Positions 6,274 through 7,659 of a DNA stretch of 7,659 nt are shown here, piece after piece. Source of the DNA: Clostridiales bacterium (GTDB taxonomy: Bacteria > Bacillota > Peptococcia > Peptococcales > Peptococcaceae). The DNA lies in NCBI GenBank assembly GCA_003343815.1, contig QAKL01000103.1, positions 9,676-17,334 of the forward strand. The letters run 5' to 3'. The notes under the pieces are model-generated. The model did no database searches, was not told the DNA's origin, and saw only the letters and a list, made by a program, of their open reading frames with translations. A program made the position numbers and the translations under genes. Every line of letters begins with the position of its first letter. Position 1 is the first letter of the stretch.

Positions 6274-7659
6274 TTATAATACCCCCATGAAGCTCCACCA
6301 AGGAATCATCACAAAGAATACAACTATTGTCGCCAAAATTGACTTAAACGCCGCTAATTTGAAGAAGTCTGTCATCTTCATTAAACCAAATGCGTAGAAA
6401 ATCAAGTAGCTCAAATATTCATACGGTAAAAATACCTGGTCGCAGCCTAAATATAAACCGTACAAAGCGCCGACAGGATTGATACCAAGTCCTGCAGCTA
6501 CCTGCGCGATAGGCTCGCTGAAACCTGCCAAAATCGCAAACGGAGTTAACAAGAAATTCAAAACCATCGCGATGATATAGATAGCACCGACTACAACATT
6601 GGAGGATAACGGCTCCAAAACAGGAATTAACATATTGGCCACCATCGCGCCGATACCCAGATAGTTGGACACACTGCCGATAGATAGGCAGGCTACGCAG
6701 AAGAAAACCATGCTGAAGTCAATTTTTTTCACGTCTTCGCCGTTAGCAACTCTGACACCCGGGAAAAACATTAACCACGGGATAACAATAAACGCCCAGT
6801 CTAAAGCGATACCGTGAATCGAGCCGGTCAGCATGAAACCAATCAACAAAACCATAAAGAACGAGCTTAATTTTTCATCTTTGCTCATTTTGCCCAATTT
6901 TGCGTATTCCGCTTTATAGAAATCCTTGCCCGGCAACTGCTTGGTCGGTTTAAAGACCTTCGGCAAAATGAAAACTAACGCCAAAATAAAGACTACATAC
7001 GGCAGCATTTCGATGAAGAAACGGATCCAAGTCGGTGCATAGCTGACACCTGCCAAAGATGCCGAATTAAACAAAATTGATAAAAAGTACGGAGTGTAGA
7101 TAAATACACAGCTTGCGCCGGCAGATAAAGCACCGACAAACATAATTAACGCTGAGTCCATCGTACGGCCCAATTCAAAGGTTTTGCACAACCCATAGGT
7201 AAACGCCGCCATAATAACCCACGCATTACCGCCCGTAGCCGTATTTAAAATACATCCGGCGATTAATACACCGTACAGCAGCCCGTAATAACTGCCGCCG
7301 ACTCGTAAAATACACCAATAAGCAATACGGCGCAAAAGGCCGACACGATCCATAACATTAGCAATCATATAACCGCCGATAACCACCATCGGCGTCGTCC
7401 CCAGCCACGCGCCGTAGGCCGACTCCATCGGAGCCAAACCAAACACGATATAGCCGATCGGGAACATCATCGAGACAGCCATTAAATCAACTAACTCAAA
7501 CGCTACCAGCAAAATGCCGGTTGCGGTAACAAATAAAAACTCCTTGACTTGAAGTGAATAAACATCATTACATGGCACCAGCCAAATCATCGCTGCTGCC
7601 GCAAGCACAACTCCCCATTTGATCAGAGTCGAGCGTGGAACGGACACTTTTGCAGAAAG
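6274..7659 (-). CDS. DASS/SLC13-type anion permease, N-terminus outside window
   Basis: A polytopic inner-membrane protein of at least 461 residues, with about 11-12 hydrophobic segments, resembles Na+-coupled dicarboxylate/sulfate symporters of the divalent anion:Na+ family. An in-frame GTG at 7647-7645 exists, but no ribosome binding site precedes it and the frame stays open to the right edge (four more codons), so the true start probably lies beyond the window. Numbering from that GTG, the first hairpin motif is present in altered form as LNTATGGNA (134-142; canonical SNT). At the matching place in the second half (about 369-373), where SNTAT is expected, the sequence reads PFAIL. A charged cytoplasmic loop rich in lysine spans about 230-260. 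Its substrate may therefore differ from C4-dicarboxylates or sulfate. It ends 117 bases before the hydrolase start on the same strand with no strong terminator between, which links the two genes. Confidence 0.8.
   Translation of the reverse strand, partial: LSAKVSVPRSTLIKWGVVLAAAAMIWLVPCNDVYSLQVKEFLFVTATGILLVAFELVDLMAVSMMFPIGYIVFGLAPMESAYGAWLGTTPMVVIGGYMIANVMDRVGLLRRIAYWCILRVGGSYYGLLYGVLIAGCILNTATGGNAWVIMAAFTYGLCKTFELGRTMDSALIMFVGALSAGASCVFIYTPYFLSILFNSASLAGVSYAPTWIRFFIEMLPYVVFILALVFILPKVFKPTKQLPGKDFYKAEYAKLGKMSKDEKLSSFFMVLLIGFMLTGSIHGIALDWAFIVIPWLMFFPGVRVANGEDVKKIDFSMVFFCVACLSIGSVSNYLGIGAMVANMLIPVLEPLSSNVVVGAIYIIAMVLNFLLTPFAILAGFSEPIAQVAAGLGINPVGALYGLYLGCDQVFLPYEYLSYLIFYAFGLMKMTDFFKLAAFKSILATIVVFFVMIPWWSFMGVL

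Noticed and set aside
1..7659. CRISPR, tRNA, rRNA, insertion sequence or prophage remnants
   Set aside because: No regularly spaced repeats, no cloverleaf or rRNA segments, no transposase-like frames or terminal inverted repeats were seen; nearly all sequence is coding or explained by short regulatory gaps.

Overview
The window holds six protein genes and no RNA genes, mobile elements or CRISPR arrays that I can see. Strong AGGAG-type ribosome binding sites, A/T-rich leaders, frequent TTA leucine codons alongside many C-ending codons, and protein families common in anaerobic Firmicutes suggest a gut-type clostridial or Negativicutes bacterium (Phascolarctobacterium/Acidaminococcaceae-like). 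That placement is an inference from style and families, not from any marker gene. Base composition and codon use look even across the window, with no sign of a recently acquired island.

Layout. On the + strand: the 3' end of a potassium-channel-like gene (1-180), an NhaC-family Na+/H+ antiporter (288-1598), two tandem intrinsic terminators, a near-consensus sigma-70 promoter, and a fold-type III PLP decarboxylase annotated by similarity as diaminopimelate decarboxylase-like (1748-3001). A 16-bp bidirectional terminator (3048-3083) separates these from three genes on the - strand. Read in transcription order these are a DASS/SLC13-type anion permease that runs off the right edge (7659-6274), a 683-residue alkaline-phosphatase-superfamily hydrolase with its own promoter (6156-4105), and an EamA/DMT-family 10-helix exporter (4021-3086). 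A terminator-like hairpin sits between the hydrolase stop and the EamA ribosome binding site.

How the genes may work together. The left half combines cation handling (K+ channel, Na+/H+ antiporter) with an amino-acid decarboxylase, but separate terminators and promoters argue for independent transcription units. The right half reads as import of an anion, cleavage by a cytoplasmic metal-dependent phospho- or phosphonate-type hydrolase, and possible export of a small metabolite. The substrates cannot be read from the sequence. The points most worth a second look are the atypical active-site residues of the decarboxylase, the loss of the second SNT motif in the permease, the hairpin placed directly before the eamA ribosome binding site, and a shared AAAATATTTT palindrome just upstream of the ribosome binding sites of both complete + strand genes. 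I found no clear new multi-gene system.
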